Made by a program: the position numbers and the translations under genes | From: Annona cherimola | Taxonomy: Eukaryota > Streptophyta > Magnoliopsida > Magnoliales > Annonaceae | Length of the DNA stretch: 64,000 bases | Direction of reading: 5' to 3' | NCBI GenBank assembly: GCA_030490835.1 | Contig: CM059971.1 | Location: 45,742,012 to 45,806,011 of the forward strand | The notes under the pieces: model-generated | Seen by the model: only the letters and a program-made list of their open reading frames with translations | The model's database searches: none | What the model was told of the DNA's origin: nothing | Part shown: one piece after another, positions 33,233 through 45,830 of the stretch | How the letters are laid out: every line of letters starts with the position of its first letter | Position numbering within the stretch: the stretch's first letter is position 1

Positions 33233-34231
33233 TATGGCGCCCCGGCCCGAGTGTCACATCCTTACCTCAGGACCTATCGATTGGTAAACGTGATCAGGAT
33301 TGTTGCCCTGTCACACGGTGGGATTGATCGGATGTTTATCCTGTTAATCGTAGTCATACATAATTCATAAGACACTTCATATTCTCTTAAATTCATTTTA
33401 CTTGGTCCATATTTATCCAACTCATAAAGTAGATAGAGGACTCAGAAATGTATAGCTCCATGATTTTGAGCATTAAATGGGTTAGATAATTCATGGAATT
33501 TTGCAAATTATTTAAATGCATAAATCCCATCCAAAATCCCTGCAATGGACACCTCACCCTACCTTTTGTCTCATGTACTCAAGTATGGTACTCCCTCATA
33601 AATGCTTTGGTGCTTTTGAGGTGCATGGGTCAAACTTGCTTACCTTTTTCATTGCAGGAACTTTCCCAATATTTCATGCATAATCCAATCCATTCAAATT
33701 AATTATCTCACCATTTCATTCAACCGTTTCAAATTTCAACTCGATCCGAGTTTTCTAGCTCCCGATATAGTCGTTTAAAGTTGACGGTTGAAATGAATTT
33801 AGACTTAAAAATTCATAATTCTCATTTCATCAAGAATTTTCATAATCTTTTTATTCCATAATACCAAGCTTAATATTAACAATTTTTGTTCCAAATTTCA
33901 CTTGAATCCGCCTTCTAGGCGTTGAGTTATGAATTTTCCAATATTTTCCTTCACACTTGTTAATTTCTATCTTTATTTCCATAATTCATTTTAAATCATG
34001 GAAAATGATTTTTCATGCCATAATTGCACATTTAAATCACAATAATTCATTCTTAACCCATAGCCTCATTTAGGCTCAAAATCATTAATCACATCATTAA
34101 TGTTAACCCGTAACCCTAATTACCATAATTAGTAAAAATCATGAAATACCTTCATAATTCCATAATTCATAAATAATCATCAAATACATGTTCAATGCAT
34201 ACACGTGGCCTACTTGGGTTAGGGTTTCACA
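33233..34231 (-). repeat. 3' LTR of E, rearranged and shortened
   Basis: Begins TATGGCGCCCCGG (TG changed to TA) and ends GGGTTTCACA. Bases 33233-33395 match 60140-60307, and 33454-34089 match 63362-64000. Between them, 33396-33453 is reverse-complement sequence: 33396-33440 matches 62882-62927 reversed and 33441-33453 matches 60308-60320 reversed. About 3 kb is lost, so the cause was an inversion plus deletion. Confidence 0.82.
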
Positions 34232-34267
34232 ATCCTCCCCCCTTATAACAGGTTTCGTCCCGAAACC
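34232..34267 (-). other. 3' polypurine tract and stem-loop of E
   Basis: Reverse complement: GGTTTCGGGACGAAACC (34267-34251), then a TATAAGGGGGGAGGAT-type tract next to the LTR. Hairpin and tract match those of F. Confidence 0.75.
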
Positions 34268-34269
34268 GT

Positions 34270-37200
34270 CTATTCCATAAATAGCTGGGGGTATTTTCGT
34301 TCCACTTCTTCCTTTAGCTCCCATGTGGCTTCATTTTCGGAATATCGGTTCCATTGTACTTTCACATATTCAATTTCCTGATTCCGAAGCTTTTGCACCT
34401 TGTGATCCAAGATTCTCACTGGTCTTTCCTCATAATTGAGATAATCTTGAATCGGCAAATTTTCAGCCACCAATACATGGGTTGGGTCTGAAACGTATTT
34501 CCTAAGCATCGATATGTGGAACACATTGTGGATTAAAGCTAGCGCCGGGGGTAAAGCTACCCGATATGCTAACTTTCCAACCTTTTCCAAAATTTCAAAT
34601 GGTCCAATATACCTGGGATTCAGTTTTCCCCTTTTCCCAAACCTTGTAACTCCTTTGAATGGCGTGACCTTTATAAACACATGTTCGCCGACTTGGATAT
34701 TCAAATCCCTTCTCTTGCAATCTGTGTAACTCTTTTGCCGACTCTGGGCTGTGAGTATACACTGGCGAATAGTCTTAACTTTGTCTGCCATTCGTTGAGA
34801 TAGGTCAGGGGCTAATCTTTTCTCTCCAACTTCATCCCAGTTCAATGGCGTTCGACATCTTCGACCATATAACGCCTCAAATGGAGCCATTTGGATGCTA
34901 GCTTGGTAACTATTGTTATATACGAATTCCGCAATTGAGATATACTCATCCCATGATCCACCAAACTCCAAAGTACACATACGGAGCATATCTTCAATAA
35001 CTTGGTTCACCCGCTCCGTTTGTCCATCCGTTTGAGGATGAAAAGCTGTGCTAAACTTAAGTTGGGTGCCTAAGGTTTCGTGCAAGCTCTTCCAAAACCT
35101 TAACATGAACGTTGCATCTCGATCCGAGATGATCGACTTCGGCACTCCATGGAGTCTTACGATCTCTTTATAATAAACCTTAGCTAGCTTTTCCGCCGTA
35201 TACGTTTTCCTGATAGGTAGAAAGTGCGCGACTTTCGATAACCTATCCACGATTACCCATATAGAATCATTCCCAGCTTGGGTTCTAGGTAATCCTTCTA
35301 TGAAATCCATTGTAATATCGTCCCATTTCCACTCTGGAATCTCTAAGGACTGTAACTTACCAGGTATTTTCTGATGATCCGCCTTCACCCGTTGGCAAGT
35401 TAGACACTTAGCCACATATTCAGCGATCTCTCTCTTCATATTATTCCACCAATATGCTTTCTTGAGATCCTGATACATTTTAGTACTTCCTGGGTGAATA
35501 GAAAAAGGTGAAAAATGGGCTTCCTTTAGGATCTGTTCCTTCAACTCAACAATGCTAGGTATGCAAAGGCGACCTTTGTACGTATACATACCTTGTTCAT
35601 CAATAGCAAATTCTGTCAACCCGTTTTTCTTCATTTTCTCAACATGTGTATGTAGGTCTGTATCCTCTTGTTGCGCAGCCCTAATTTGGTCAAAAAGTGA
35701 GGATTGTATGTGTAATTGAGATAGTCTAACCTCGACTCCTGGTGGACATACAATCAATTCCATTTGCTCAATTTCTTTAAGCAATCCTTTCTCCTTAGTG
35801 ATAAGGTGCACTAAGCTGACATTTCGGCTCAATGCATCGGCTACCACATTTGCCTTACCTGGATGGTATAAAATCTCCAAGTCATAATCCTTCAGTAACT
35901 CAAGCCATCTTCTTTGTCTCATATTCAACTCCTTCTGAGTGAAAATATACTTGAGGCTCTTATGATCAGTGTAAATCTCACATCTCACACCATACAGGTA
36001 ATGTCTCCATAGTTTCAAGGCAAATACCACCGCTGCTAACTCTAGATCATGCGTGGGGTAGCTTACCTCATTGGGCTTTAGTTGTCGTGACGCATAAGCT
36101 ATCACCTTACCCCTTTGCATCAAAACACAACCCAATCCTTTCCTTGACGCATCGCTATAAACTACAAACCCTTCACTTCCTTCGGGTAGGGTTAGAATGG
36201 GTGCTTCTACTAGCCGTCGTTTCAACTCTTGAAAACTGCGCTCGCATTCATCAGACCATACATACCTGACTCCCTTACGAGTCAACTTGGTTAATGGGGA
36301 TGACAATTGGGAAAACCCTTCAACAAATCTCCTATAATAGCCGGCCAACCCTAGAAAACTTTGGATTTCTGTAATGGTCGTCGGCCTTGGCCATTTCATT
36401 ACCGCCTCAATATTTTGAGGATCAACTTGAATACCCTTTTCAGATATTATATGTCCAAGAAATCCTATCTGTTTCAGCCAAAACTCACATTTCTTCAGTT
36501 TGGCATACAATTTCTCGTTCCTTAGTCTTTCTAAGACCCTTCGAAGATGGTATTCATGTTCTTTCTCCGTTTTAGAGTAAATCAGGACATCATCAATAAA
36601 AACAACCATAAATTGATCCAGATAATCCCGAAAAACTCTGTTCATCATGTCCATGAATACAGCAGGGGCATTAGTAAGTCCGAAAGGCATTACCAAAAAT
36701 TCATAATGTCCATACCGGGTTCGGAATGCCGTCTTATGTGTATCATCCGGACTTATCCTCAACTGATGGTACCCTGACTGTAAATCAATCTTAGAGAAAG
36801 TCGTTGCACCTTGCAACTGATCAAATAGGTCATCGATCCTGGGCAATGGATATTTGTTCTTTATGGTGACCTTATTTAGCTCTCGGTAATCAATACATAA
36901 TCTTAAACTTCCATCCTTCTTCCTTACAAATAATACCGAAGCTCCCCATAGGGATACACTTGGTCTAATGAACTCCTGTATTTGCGCCCTTAGTTCATTC
37001 ATCTCAGCTGGCGCCATTCTATATGGAGTTTTAGAAATCGGAGCTGTACCTGGAATTACATCAATTGTCATATCCATCTCCCTTCGTGGAGGCAACATGG
37101 TTAACTCCTTTGGAAACACATCTTGAAATTCTTTAACCATAGGTATTTGATTAATTTCCACCTTCATACCTTTATCCACATTCACAGAGACCAGATATGC

Positions 37201-39021
37201 TTGATATTTTTGTCGAATCATTCTGACAGCTTTCATAGATGAAATCAATATCCTTGAGCTGTCCGGTTGCCTCAACTTCCCAATAGCAATCTCCTTCTCT
37301 GGAGTTGCTTCAAATTGCACTTTTTTATTCTTACAGTCTATAGTCGCTCCCCATTGGCTTAACCAATCCATACCCAATATTACGTCGAACTCGGTCATGG
37401 GCAATAGGATCAAATAAGCTTCTAAAATTAATGATCCTATTCTGATTGGGCAGGCTTTGCATACTTGGCTAGTACTTGCTAACCTATAGACTGGGGATTC
37501 CACATGTATAACCTGATTAGTTTCTTCTATCGGCAGTGCATGGGTGGTCACGTATTGGCATGCTATGAATGAATGGGTAGCACCAGAATCAAACAAAGCA
37601 ACCGCCATATTCCCTAGAATGTAAACCGTACCTGTGACCACCTTTCCTTCCTGTTCCTGAGATTCTGTCCGAGTCAGGGCATGCACATGCACCAGGTTGG
37701 TAGAAGTTCCCTGCTTACTGGGCGCTCCAGGTATTTTCAGCTGAGCAGGTCTTCCACGTCCTTGAGATGACTGCGCCTTATTTGGGCAGTTTGTGGCTAT
37801 GTGACCCACTTGATCACATATGTAACATTTAATCACTTTCGCTTCTCCTGGCCTGCACTCCTTGGCGATGTGACCCATCTGTCCACATTTGTAACACCGA
37901 TTCGAGCCCTTTAAACACTCGCCTGTGTGTCGCCTTTGACATTTCTTACAGAATGGCGAGCTTTTCTTCTTTTGAATTCCTTTTCCTTTCCTTATACTGC
38001 CTTTTCTAGCTTTCTCCTTTCCCGTATCTGGTTCCTTGGGACCCATATTGAACGCCCTCGAACCCAATCTTAATTCTTGGGTTCTCAAGGACTCAATCTC
38101 CAAAGCTCTTGCTCTCTCTAGACTTGAAGCATAATCCTTTATCAATAGAGGTGCAAGGCTTTCTCGCAGATATGGCCTCAACCCTTGTTGGAATCTTTGT
38201 GCCTTATTCTGTGGCACATTCGCGATCCATGGGACATATCTGACCAGAGCATTAAATTTTGTGGCGTACTCAGTGACCATCATCCTCCCTTGGTATAACT
38301 TTTCAAATTCTATCACTTTTTGACTCTGCAAACCCACTGGGAGGTATTCCTTATTAAATTCTTCCACAAATGCTTGCCAAGACACTTCTTCGGGTTGTGG
38401 CATTGTGATTAGCATTGTCTCTCACCATTCGTGTGCATCTTTTACCAATAGATGCGTAGCACACAGTACTTTTTGACAGTCGTTGCATGGAGATATCCTA
38501 AACAGTTTCTTAATTTCAGTCAACCACTGCTCTGCTTGAGCCGGGTCGGGTTCTCCAGAAAATTTCGGGGGTCGTTGCGCTAGAAAGGCATTTATGGCTC
38601 TTCTATCAGTTTCCATTAGCTGATTCTCATCTCTTAATGGTTCCGGTGTCTCAACGGGGTTCGCCCTCGGAGCAGGTCTTTCTCTTTCCATATTACCCAA
38701 CTGAGCTTGTTGGATTCTTTCCCATAAACCTTGTATAATGTCGACAGTCTGTGCTGCCCATTCCCTAGTGGCTCGTTGCATTGCTTTTTCCACAGCCGCA
38801 ACCACTCTTTCCTCCATGAGTCTATTCTGCCTCGACTCATTTTCCTCCTCCATATTCCGTTCAGGGCTTTCCTCATTCCCTCCCTGTTGGTTCCTTTGAC
38901 TTTGGGTCATTGGCCTTCCTCGTTTTGGTCGGCTAGATTCGCCAACTTCGTGTCGGCTTGGAACCTCTATCTCTACCTCTTTTCCTTTATTTTTCCTTAC
39001 TCCTGCTCTTGTTTCCACCAT
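34270..39021 (-). pseudogene. gag-pol-chromodomain of chromovirus E (one stop, nearly intact)
   Basis: Best-preserved chromovirus polyprotein here. ATG 39021 (MVETRAG) opens gag. A TGA near 38420 replaces the second Trp of the EWW seen in F. From 38415 the frame is open for 1381 codons. Positions in that part: zinc knuckles 174-187 and 197-210, protease DSG 276-278, RT FIDD 606-609, RNase H YSDAS 753-757 and YTDHKS 815-820, integrase HHCC 966/974/1004/1007, catalytic D1037, D1098 and E1134 (exact D-35-E spacing), chromodomain about 1325-1378. A 15-bp in-frame deletion (LLDKG in D) lies at about codon 481, just before FIRPS. One base change from an open frame apart from that deletion. It reads as the source of its own mobility in the recent past. 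Confidence 0.93.
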
Positions 39022-39257
39022 TGTTTTAATCTGAGTATATAACAAACACTTTTCATTTCATTAGCGTTAAATCATTATATACACATTTCATTAATAATCA
39101 TCATGGAATCATTGCATACGCATTTCAGTTTACTTCAACATTAAATCATCACATATGCATCTCATCATCACATCGTCACAATCATTTCATCCAATCACCA
39201 TATAACACACCATTCAACTCAAGTTCATTCATCCATGCGCATCTAGAACATTAAAAG
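39022..39257 (-). other. Leader of E between gag and the copia insertion
   Basis: AT-rich untranslated leader, matching 2813-3010 of D. It continues after the insertion at 58763. No ORF. Confidence 0.7.
39253..39257. repeat. Target-site duplication of copia B/C (left)
   Basis: AAAAG, repeated at 58763-58767. A single duplication brackets all three LTRs. Confidence 0.88.
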
Positions 39258-40859
39258 TGTTGGAAACAATGTTCCAAACAAAACAAATTGACCAAAGCAT
39301 AAGTTTTGATGATTAAACAAAGACTAATTTGAATATATAAAGGGTACTAATGAGTTTGCCAAGTGTTTAAGTAAAACAAAGAAGTCAAGTCGATTACCAA
39401 GTCGACTTGGACTTCGACTTGGGGTGAAGTCGATACCTAAGTCGACTTCACAAGCGACTTCAAATGGCAAAAGGTGGATAGCATTGAAAATAGAAAACAA
39501 GCAAATGAAGTCGCAGGACAAGTCGACTCCAGGTGCGACTTAGGAAATCAAGTCGCAGACGAAGTCGACTCCAGCATCGACTTGGAGTATCCAGGGTTGA
39601 AAAGTGGAAACGAACATAACGAAGTCGCAGGCGAAGTCGACTCCAGGTGCGACTTGGGCGAAGTCGCAGACGAGGTCGACTCCAACTTCGACTTGAGGAG
39701 TTCAGACTTGAAGATTGAAGTTTCAAGCTTATTTCAAGAATCCATTTGAAATTTATCAAATCCAAATAGGATGCAAAGTTCATTCTCAAAAAGCAACTAA
39801 AGTTTCTTGAAGATCAAAAGCTAAGCTTAATACTCAAAGTTCGAATCAAGTCTATCAAGTCCAAAGCTAAAGCTTACTCCAAATGAAGCAACACCCAAGT
39901 CATGAAGACCAATTTTACAAAGTTCAAGACAGTTCAAGAAGATCAAGGTGTTTTTGCAAAAGACCAAGCCAAGTCGCAACCCAAGTCGACTCCAGGATCG
40001 ACTTGAGTTGAAGACTGAAGGCCAAGTTGACCCAGACTAGGACTTAAAACTCTGAAGAACTGGAGTCGCACACGAGGTCGACTCCAGGTGCGACTTGGAA
40101 GCCAAGTCGCAGGCCAAGTCGACTCCACATGCGACTTGGGTCACAACGGTCGGAATTTATTTGAACGTTGGCGCATTAAATGCGCGCCACCTACCCTCTA
40201 ACGTTCGGATTCCCTCCAAAATTATAAATAGCATTCAAGATGGACGAGGGAAGTAGCAGAGAATCATTAAGTGTGCTTAACTACTACATTCAAGAGCTCA
40301 AAAGAGATCAAGTCACTCAAAGGAGAAGAACTCCATCTCAAACTGCAAGAGCTTCATTTCAGAATCTTCAAAGCCAACTCTTCAAGTTCTTCTATGCGCC
40401 TAATTGCTGCTACACATCTGTAAAGTGTAGTTTTCCTATTCTTTCTGTTGTATGTGTTAAACTTGATTTAGTTTGAGGAACTAAGATCAAGTATAAGCAA
40501 AGTAGTGTGTGATTGGAGTGTGACTCATCACCTACTTGTGCTGTGTTTTGTTGATGCCACCTAGAGCTGGAATCTAGAAGAGAGCAGTGGCTCTAATTGT
40601 ATTGAGAATACAATAGTGGAACCCAAGTCACAAGGAGTGTGAGCTTGGAAGAGTGGAGTAGGGAGGTTGCCCGAACCACTATAAAAATCCTGCGTGTTTG
40701 ATTTATTTATCTGCTCTTTACATTATATTGCTTTCCATTACGATTCTTCATTAAGGGGACTGGATTAATCCGGGGTTAAGTTTCTGTTTAAGTTATAAAT
40801 TTTTAAATACCCAATTCACCCCTCCCCTCTTGGGTTTTGCCATTAACTCGGGACCAACA
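39258..40859 (+). repeat. LTR1 of the copia tandem
   Basis: TGTTGGAAAC...GACCAACA. AGTCGACT array upstream of a TATA box (40223-40230). A GCGCATTAAATGCGC palindrome at about 40171-40185. It differs from LTR2 and LTR3 only at LTR positions 76, 285 and 291 among the sites I compared. Confidence 0.93.
40223..40230 (+). promoter_or_regulatory. TATA box, LTR1
   Basis: AATTATAAATAGC; identical boxes at 49186-49193 (LTR2) and 58126-58133 (LTR3). An ATG ten bases later opens a 78-codon frame but probably precedes the RNA start. Confidence 0.6.
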
Positions 40860-40861
40860 AG

Positions 40862-40873
40862 TGGTATCAAAGC
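40862..40873 (+). other. Primer binding site of B
   Basis: TGGTATCAAAGC, one mismatch from the usual TGGTATCAGAGC; C has the same change. Confidence 0.88.
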
Positions 40874-40907
40874 GGTTCTTTGAGTTTACCAAAGAGATCT
40901 TATTAAT

Positions 40908-42710
40908 ATGGCATCCCAATCTACTTCCGTTCCCGCATTTGCTGAAGGCTAATCCTTTACAAGGCCACCGTTGTTTGATGGGAGCAATTTTGGATATTGG
41001 AAGCTTCGTATGAAGCAACTCATCATGGCTACCGATATGGACTCTTGGATTGCTATCCAAGATGGTGTAACACTGCCCATAGATGACAAAGCTTCCAAAT
41101 GGACCGAAGAGGAAGTAAGAACTGTGAAGAGCAATGCTAAGGCAATGAACTCACTATTTTGTGCTCTTACAGCTTCTGAGTATGATAGAGTATCCTCTTG
41201 CCTAACCGCTAAAGAGATATGGGATACTTTAACATCTATTTATGAAGGAACCTCCCAAGTCCAAGGGACTAGGAGAAATATTTTGATTGGAGAACTGGAA
41301 AACTTTAGAATGCTAGAAAGAGAAAACATCTCTGAAATGTTTGCTAGATTCTCTAAAATTACTAATGCTCTAAAAGGTCTCGGAAAGGCTATATCTGAAT
41401 CTGAGCAGGTCATGAAGATCTTAAGAGGTCTACCCGAATCATGGACTCCAAAGATCACTGCAATAGAAGAAGTCAAGGACCTTAACACTCTAAAGCTTGA
41501 AGACTTAATTAGCTCACTCATGTCACATGAGCTAATCAAGAGAAGAAATGAAGATCAACACAGGGGCAAAAGAGCAATTGCTTTGAAAGTCGCGCAAGAC
41601 ACAGATGACTCTTCTTCTTCTCAAAACGACGATGAAATCGCCCTACTCACAAAACGTTTCAGAAAATTTGTGAGGAAAGGCAAAAATTTCAGAAGCTTCA
41701 AGGATAGAACTCCCAGAGAAAAGAAGAAAGAATCAACCAAATGCTATCGATGCGGCGGTTCGGGACATATGCAAGCTCAATGTCCAACTCCCGAAGAAAG
41801 CAAAGTAAAAGAACAAAGAAAAGATCGAGGGGACAATAAGAGATTCCAAAGATACAAAGGAAGAGGCATGTACGTGAATGACGAGGAATCTACAACGAGT
41901 AACTCCTCAACCGATGAAATCGAAGTAGAAGAATGTGCAAGAATCTGCTGTATGGCACAAATCGAGCAAGAAGAACAAACTACCTCAACAAAATGCACAA
42001 GTAATGAAGAGGTAAGTTCCAAACTCTCCCATTCTAAGTCAAGTTATTCTTCTTTTCAAGATTGTCTCAAATGTACTGAATTAGAAGAACTTCAAACTGC
42101 ATATGATTCATTGTATGAAGAAATGAAGAAATTAGGAAGCAAGTTTACAATTAAGAAAAGACAATGTGATGCAACAATAATTGTAAATGGTAAACTTGCA
42201 GAAAGATTAGACAAATTGAAAGATGAAAATGATTTGCTAAAAAAGGAGAACAAATCATTAAATGAATCATTAGCTAAGTTCTCTAATCCAGGAGAAAATG
42301 TTAGAATGTTTCTGAATATGACCTCCCAAACACATAAAAGAGGTCTTGGATATCATACATTTGAGCAAGGAGAAAGTAGCAAAACAAATGTGCAAATACT
42401 TGAGAAATATCAAACTAAAACTGCATCTATATACAAGCCACAAAAGAAAAATTTTAAGTGGATTAGAAGACCAACTATTGAACCATTGCATACTTGGAGG
42501 CCTACTCCAAGATTACCTATGGCTTGTAATTTCTGCAATAAATTGGGTCATAAGACTTACAAATGTAATTTTAAGAAATTATATGACCGTGGTGCAAAAT
42601 TAGTTTGGGTTCCAAGGAACACAAGATTTGGGCTTTCCAAGCTAGAACAACAAAGATTAATATATATTACTAACCCAAATGGACCCATAAAATGGGTACC
42701 AAGGAGGTAA
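40908..42710 (+). pseudogene. gag of copia B (early stop)
   Basis: Same architecture as gag of A: MASQSTS start at 40908, FDGSNFGYWKLRM, CCHC CYRCGGSGHMQAQC, coiled coil, second CCHC CNFCNKLGHKTYKC, end at 42710. Codon 15 is TAA (40950-40952), where A has CAA. After it the frame is open for 579 codons from an internal ATG at 40971, so a shortened Gag lacking the first 21 residues could still be made. The gag frame is offset by -1 from pol (it is +1 in A). Splice donor at 42012. Confidence 0.9.
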
Positions 42711-42733
42711 GAGTTACTTGCTTATTTTTTCAG
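42012..42733 (+). other. Candidate gag-pol intron, copia B
   Basis: Donor GAG|GTAAGT at 42012, TACTAAC at 42668-42674, acceptor CTTATTTTTTCAG ending at 42733; 722 bp. The last gag codon is complete and exon 2 (ATATGCTTTAAGGCA) starts in the pol frame. The acceptor tract has one more T than in A, which changes the unspliced offset but not the spliced frame. Confidence 0.48.
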
Positions 42734-45700
42734 ATATGCTTTAAGGCAAAGGCAAATAATGAATGGTTCATGGATAGCGGTTGCTCAAGGCATATGACCG
42801 GTGAAAGAAGCTTATTTTATAAACTTAAGCCTTGCAACGATGGAATGGTTGCCTTTGGAAATAATGAAAAAGGTAAAATTAAAGGTAAAGGAAATATACG
42901 TAGTATTTCAAATGCATGCATGGAAGATGTTTTGTTTGTTGAAGGACTCAAACACAATTTAATGAGCATTAGCCAATTATGTGATAAAGGATACAAAGTT
43001 GTGTTTGAATCATCTATATGTAATGTATTTGATGGAGAGCATATCATGTTTAGTGGTAAAAGACATGGAAATGTATATTTGGTTTCACTTGATGAATTGA
43101 ATGGTCAATGTCTAATGGCCATTGATAATGATCCATGGGTTTGGCATAAAAGGCTTGGACATATAAACATGGGAAACATAAAAACCCTATGGAAAAAGAG
43201 TTTGGTAGAAGGATTACCAAGATTGAAATATGACAAGGACAAGATTTGTAAGGCATGTCAATTATCAAAACAACCCAAGATGCCTTTCTCTACCAAAAAG
43301 GAAATTTTCACCACCAAGCCACTTGAATTGCTACATATGGATCTATACGGGCCATCCGACATTCTAACCATTGGTGGAAAGAAATATGTATTTGTCATAG
43401 TTGATGATTTTTCAAGATTCACATGGATAATTCTCTTAGCTAGTAAAGATGAAGCCTTCTCTATGTTTGCAACTTTTGTAAATTTGGTGCAAAATGAAAA
43501 ACAAAGTACTATTGTGACCATAAGAAGCGATCATGGTGGCGAATTCGAAAACAAACGATTCATGGAATTTTGCAATGAAAAAGGAATTCACCACACATTT
43601 TCTGCACCAAGAACTCCATAACAAAATGGAGTAGTAGAAAGGAAAAATAGAACTATACAAGAGATGACTAGAACTATGCTAAATGAGAGCAATCTATCCA
43701 AGAAATTTTGGGGTGAAGCTGTAAGTACAGCTTGTCATGTATTGAATCGTGTCACCATTCGAGCAATCTTGAAAAAGACCCCATATGAACTATGGAAAGG
43801 AAGAAAACCAAATATTTCTTATTTTCATGCTTTTGGATGTACATGTTATGTTTTGAACAATGGAAAAACTAACTTGGGAAAGTTAGATGCTAAAAGTGAT
43901 GAGGCTATATTTCTTGGATATTCATCAAATAGCAAAGCATATAGAGTTTTCAATAAACGAAACCAAGTTGTTGAAGAATCCATACACGTTGTATTTGATG
44001 AAATTAACCAAACTCCGAGAAAGGAGGATGAACTAAGTGATGCAGATGAGACAAAAGGCAAAGAACAACCAAAGGAACTTGAGCTCAAGCCAGAAAATCT
44101 CATGGAGAAAGAGGTAAGTGAAGGTAATGATTCTTATAAACCTCCAACTGATTTAAAGTTCAAAAATGCCCATCCAATTGAGCAAGTTATTGGAAATGTA
44201 TATGAAGGAGTGAAAACTAGAAGATCAAAACAAAACGTTTATGGTCAATATGCCTTTGTATCTAAAATTGAACCAAATATCATTGAACAAGCTCTCAATG
44301 ATGAAAATTGGGTTATTGCAATGCAAGAAGAGCTAAACCAATTCGAAAGGAACAATGTATGACACTTAGTTCCTAGACCAAATAATCACACTATCATTGG
44401 TACCAAATGGGTATTTAGGAACAAATTAGATGAAAGCGGGCTTGTAATTAGAAACAAGGCCAGATTAGTAGCCAAAGGGTATTCTCAAGAAGAAGGAATC
44501 GATTTTGAAGAATCATATGCACCCGTGGCTAGATTAGAAGTCATACGTATTCTACTAGCATTCGCTTCTTATATGAATTTCAAATTGTTCCAAATGGATG
44601 TAAAAAGCGCATTTTTGAATGGCTATTTGAATGAAGAAGTATATGTTGAACAACCCCCTGGTTTTGAAGAAATGAATCAATCAAAGTATGTTTATAAATT
44701 GACCAAAGCACTATATGGATTAAAGCACGCTCCAAGAGCTTGGTATGAAAGGTTGAACAAATTTTTGATTGATCATGAGTTTCTAAGAGGGAAAGTAGAT
44801 ACTACTTTGTTCATCAAATACAAAAACAAAGATATTTTAATTGTACAGATTTATGTAGATGACATAATTTTCGGTGCTACTAATGAAAACCTTTGTCAAG
44901 AATTTTCTAAGATTATGCAGAGCGAATTCGAAATGAGCATGATGGGAGAATTAAATTTCTTCCTTGGACTGCAAATTAAGCAACAAAGTGAAGGGATATT
45001 CTTGAACCAGTCCAAGTACGTTAAGGAAATGCTCAAGAAATTTGGACTGCAGAATAGCAAAGGGGCAAACAATCCAATGAGCTCTACAATCAAGATCGAC
45101 ACGGACGAAAACGGTAAAAGTATCGATCAAAAGCTTTATAGAAGCATGATAGGATCCTTGTTATATTTAACTGCTTCTAGACCCGATATTCTATTCAGTG
45201 TTTGTATGTGCTCTAGATTTTAAGCATGCCCAAAAGAATCACATCTCCTTGCTGTAAAAAGAATTTTTAAATATTTGATAAAAACTACCAATCTTGGACT
45301 ATGGTATCCAAAGGGGTCAACCTTTGATCTAATCGGCTATTCGGATGCAGATTTTGCCGGATATAAGGTAGATAGAAAAAGTACCAGTGGAACTTGTCAG
45401 TTTCTTGGACATATGCTGGTTTCATGGTACTCAAGAAAACAAACAAGTGTGGCTCTATCTACTGCGGAAGCCGAATACATAGTCGCCGGTAGTTGTTGTG
45501 CCCAATTGCTTTGGATGAAACAACAATTGAAAGATTATGGCATTGATTATGTTGATATTCCTATTAGATGTGATAATACAAGTGCAATTTGTCTGACTAA
45601 AAATCCTGTACTGCATTCAAGAACCAAGCATATTGATGTGAGACACCATTTTATTCGTGAACATGTTGAAAATCATGATGTATGTTTAGAATATGTAAAA

Positions 45701-45796
45701 ACAGAAGACCAAATTGCTGATATCTTTACCAAACCATTAGCCAAAGAATCATTTTATAAAATTAGGAATGATATGGGTATGATAGAACTAAATTAG
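42734..45796 (+). pseudogene. pol of copia B (three stops)
   Basis: Protease (WFMDSGCSRHM), pre-integrase zinc motif, integrase (HMDLYG, RSDHGGEF, VERKNRT), RT ([15 protein letters not shown]) and RNase H (YSDADFAG, STAEAEY, TKHIDVRHHF), ending MIELN. Stops: TAA 43619-43621 between the second catalytic Asp and the Glu of integrase (CAA in A), TGA 44360-44362 between integrase and RT (shared with A and C), TAA 45221-45223 in RNase H (CAA in A). No frameshifts. Cannot make full-length pol without readthrough. Confidence 0.92.
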
Positions 45797-45830
45797 GGAA
45801 AATTAAATAAGAAAATTACAATTGAAAAAT

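Noticed and set aside
40240..40476. 78-codon ORF in each LTR of the copia tandem (also 49203 and 58143)
   Set aside because: Its ATG is only about 10 bp from the TATA box, so probably before the RNA start. It is preserved only because the LTRs are recent copies; A has no equivalent.
42680..42733. A very short intron from the GTAAGAG next to the gag stop to the CAG
   Set aside because: About 30 bp is too short for a plant intron, and A lacks the GT there.
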